Under the pieces are notes generated by a model. It saw only the letters and a program-made list of their open reading frames with translations, was not told the origin of the DNA and did no database searches. The translations under genes were made by a program, and so were the position numbers. From Symsagittifera roscoffensis (lineage: Eukaryota; Xenacoelomorpha; Acoela; Convolutidae), in the NCBI RefSeq assembly GCF_963678635.1, contig NC_087062.1:98757705-98821704 (forward strand): a stretch of 64,000 nt of DNA. Direction: 5' to 3'. This document shows positions 63,484 through 64,000 of this stretch, piece after piece. The first letter of the stretch is position 1. Each line of letters opens with the position of its first letter.

Positions 63484-64000
63484 TCATATGCTTTTCATTG
63501 AGAATTTCGAAGCGTCCAATAGTCGGTAGTCCCATTGGTTAGACAAAAACACCAGTTGGCTCGTTCGCTCTTGAGTTTCTGCGACAATCATAGAAGCTCG
63601 CTTTCTACGCCTCTTTACTCTGCATCGTACGAAGAGTAAGCGGTATATTGTTCTGCCGATGATACTGAGCAACAGCGCAGTATAAAAAGCATCTATCGTC
63701 TTCTTAATTGCGAATTTTCAACAAGAAGAGTTTGTGTTTCAGAACATCGGCTGGTCGTGGCAAGTACGATGAACCCTGATTGGTGCAGACTTCACCACTT
63801 TTAGGACAACCTTATCAATTCGGCGGATTCTCCAGCCGCTACCATGAGACGCATATTTGCAGTTTGCAATTGGCGAAGATGGTTATTACTTCTTCTGTGC
63901 CATCTGCTTTTTCTTTTTCAAGAGTTACTTCTGACGTCAATTGAGCTTTCTGAGGCTCATACATAGTATTTTGATGTATCAGTTCTTCGATTTTGTCTCT
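63484..64000 (-). pseudogene. Polinton DNA polymerase N-terminal region, copy 3, upstream part
   Basis: The minus strand repeats the GSGW / RGSSYLPRP region of 59.0-59.3 kb (matching plus-strand CGGCTGGTCGTGGCAAGTACG near 63,748) and the KEKAD..EEVITIF segment near 63,900, then leaves the window. Frameshifted relative to the downstream part. Confidence 0.55.

Larger units (their letters stand above)
60909..64000. repeat. Tandem segmental duplication, unit B (continues past window)
   Basis: Second copy of the region at 56,600-59,850; see unit A for the order of contents. Unit B keeps the 133-codon ORF intact. Confidence 0.8.

Overview
The window is nuclear DNA of a metazoan, probably an invertebrate. 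Evidence: a spliced gene with GT-AG introns, a tRNA-derived SINE, hAT-type MITEs, non-LTR reverse transcriptases, Maverick/Polinton remnants and a full Ty3/gypsy-type LTR element, all in AT-rich, intron-rich, repeat-dominated sequence. The exact taxon cannot be read from the sequence. A 200-base run of N (10,621-10,820) marks a draft-assembly gap.

Layout. (1) 1-10.6 kb: two diverged copies of a ~1.25 kb unit 7.5 kb apart, a dispersed ~64 bp palindromic repeat interrupted by a tRNA-derived SINE, a ~370 bp duplicated stretch, and a frameshifted non-LTR-type reverse transcriptase that runs into the gap. (2) 11,485-30,414: a complete 18.9 kb LTR retroelement on the minus strand with 410 bp LTRs (TG...CA, about 99% identical). 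In element order it holds: primer-binding site, 1.25 kb leader, a 155-aa basic ORF, an unbroken 2,740-aa Gag-Pol, two tiny hydrophobic ORFs, a 377-codon reading frame with no ATG at all, a 792-aa envelope-like glycoprotein, a short ORF, and a 601-aa protein of unknown family. Neighbouring frames are joined by ATGA stop/start overlaps or overlap by a few bases, and splice-site consensus sequences lie in the leader, at the Gag-Pol start and after the last ORF. This retrovirus-like accessory-gene architecture is the most interesting object in the window. (3) 31-43 kb: a host gene of five exons (234 aa, two membrane segments) on the plus strand, with introns filled by fold-back repeats, a CT microsatellite, a truncated LINE and hAT MITEs; some possible exons of another gene lie upstream. 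(4) 43-64 kb: decayed Maverick/Polinton DNA. On the plus strand the packaging ATPase, integrase, capsid-related proteins, major capsid protein and adenain-type protease can be followed through many frameshifts and stops; on the minus strand three copies of the N-terminal part of the Polinton DNA polymerase lie in repeated modules, two of them in a ~4.4 kb tandem duplication.

How it fits together. The LTR element looks young and coding-competent: long open frames and nearly identical LTRs. The Polinton and LINE copies are dead. The host gene appears intact despite about 9 kb of mobile-element-rich introns. Identifications rest on motifs and remembered family patterns; no database search was possible.
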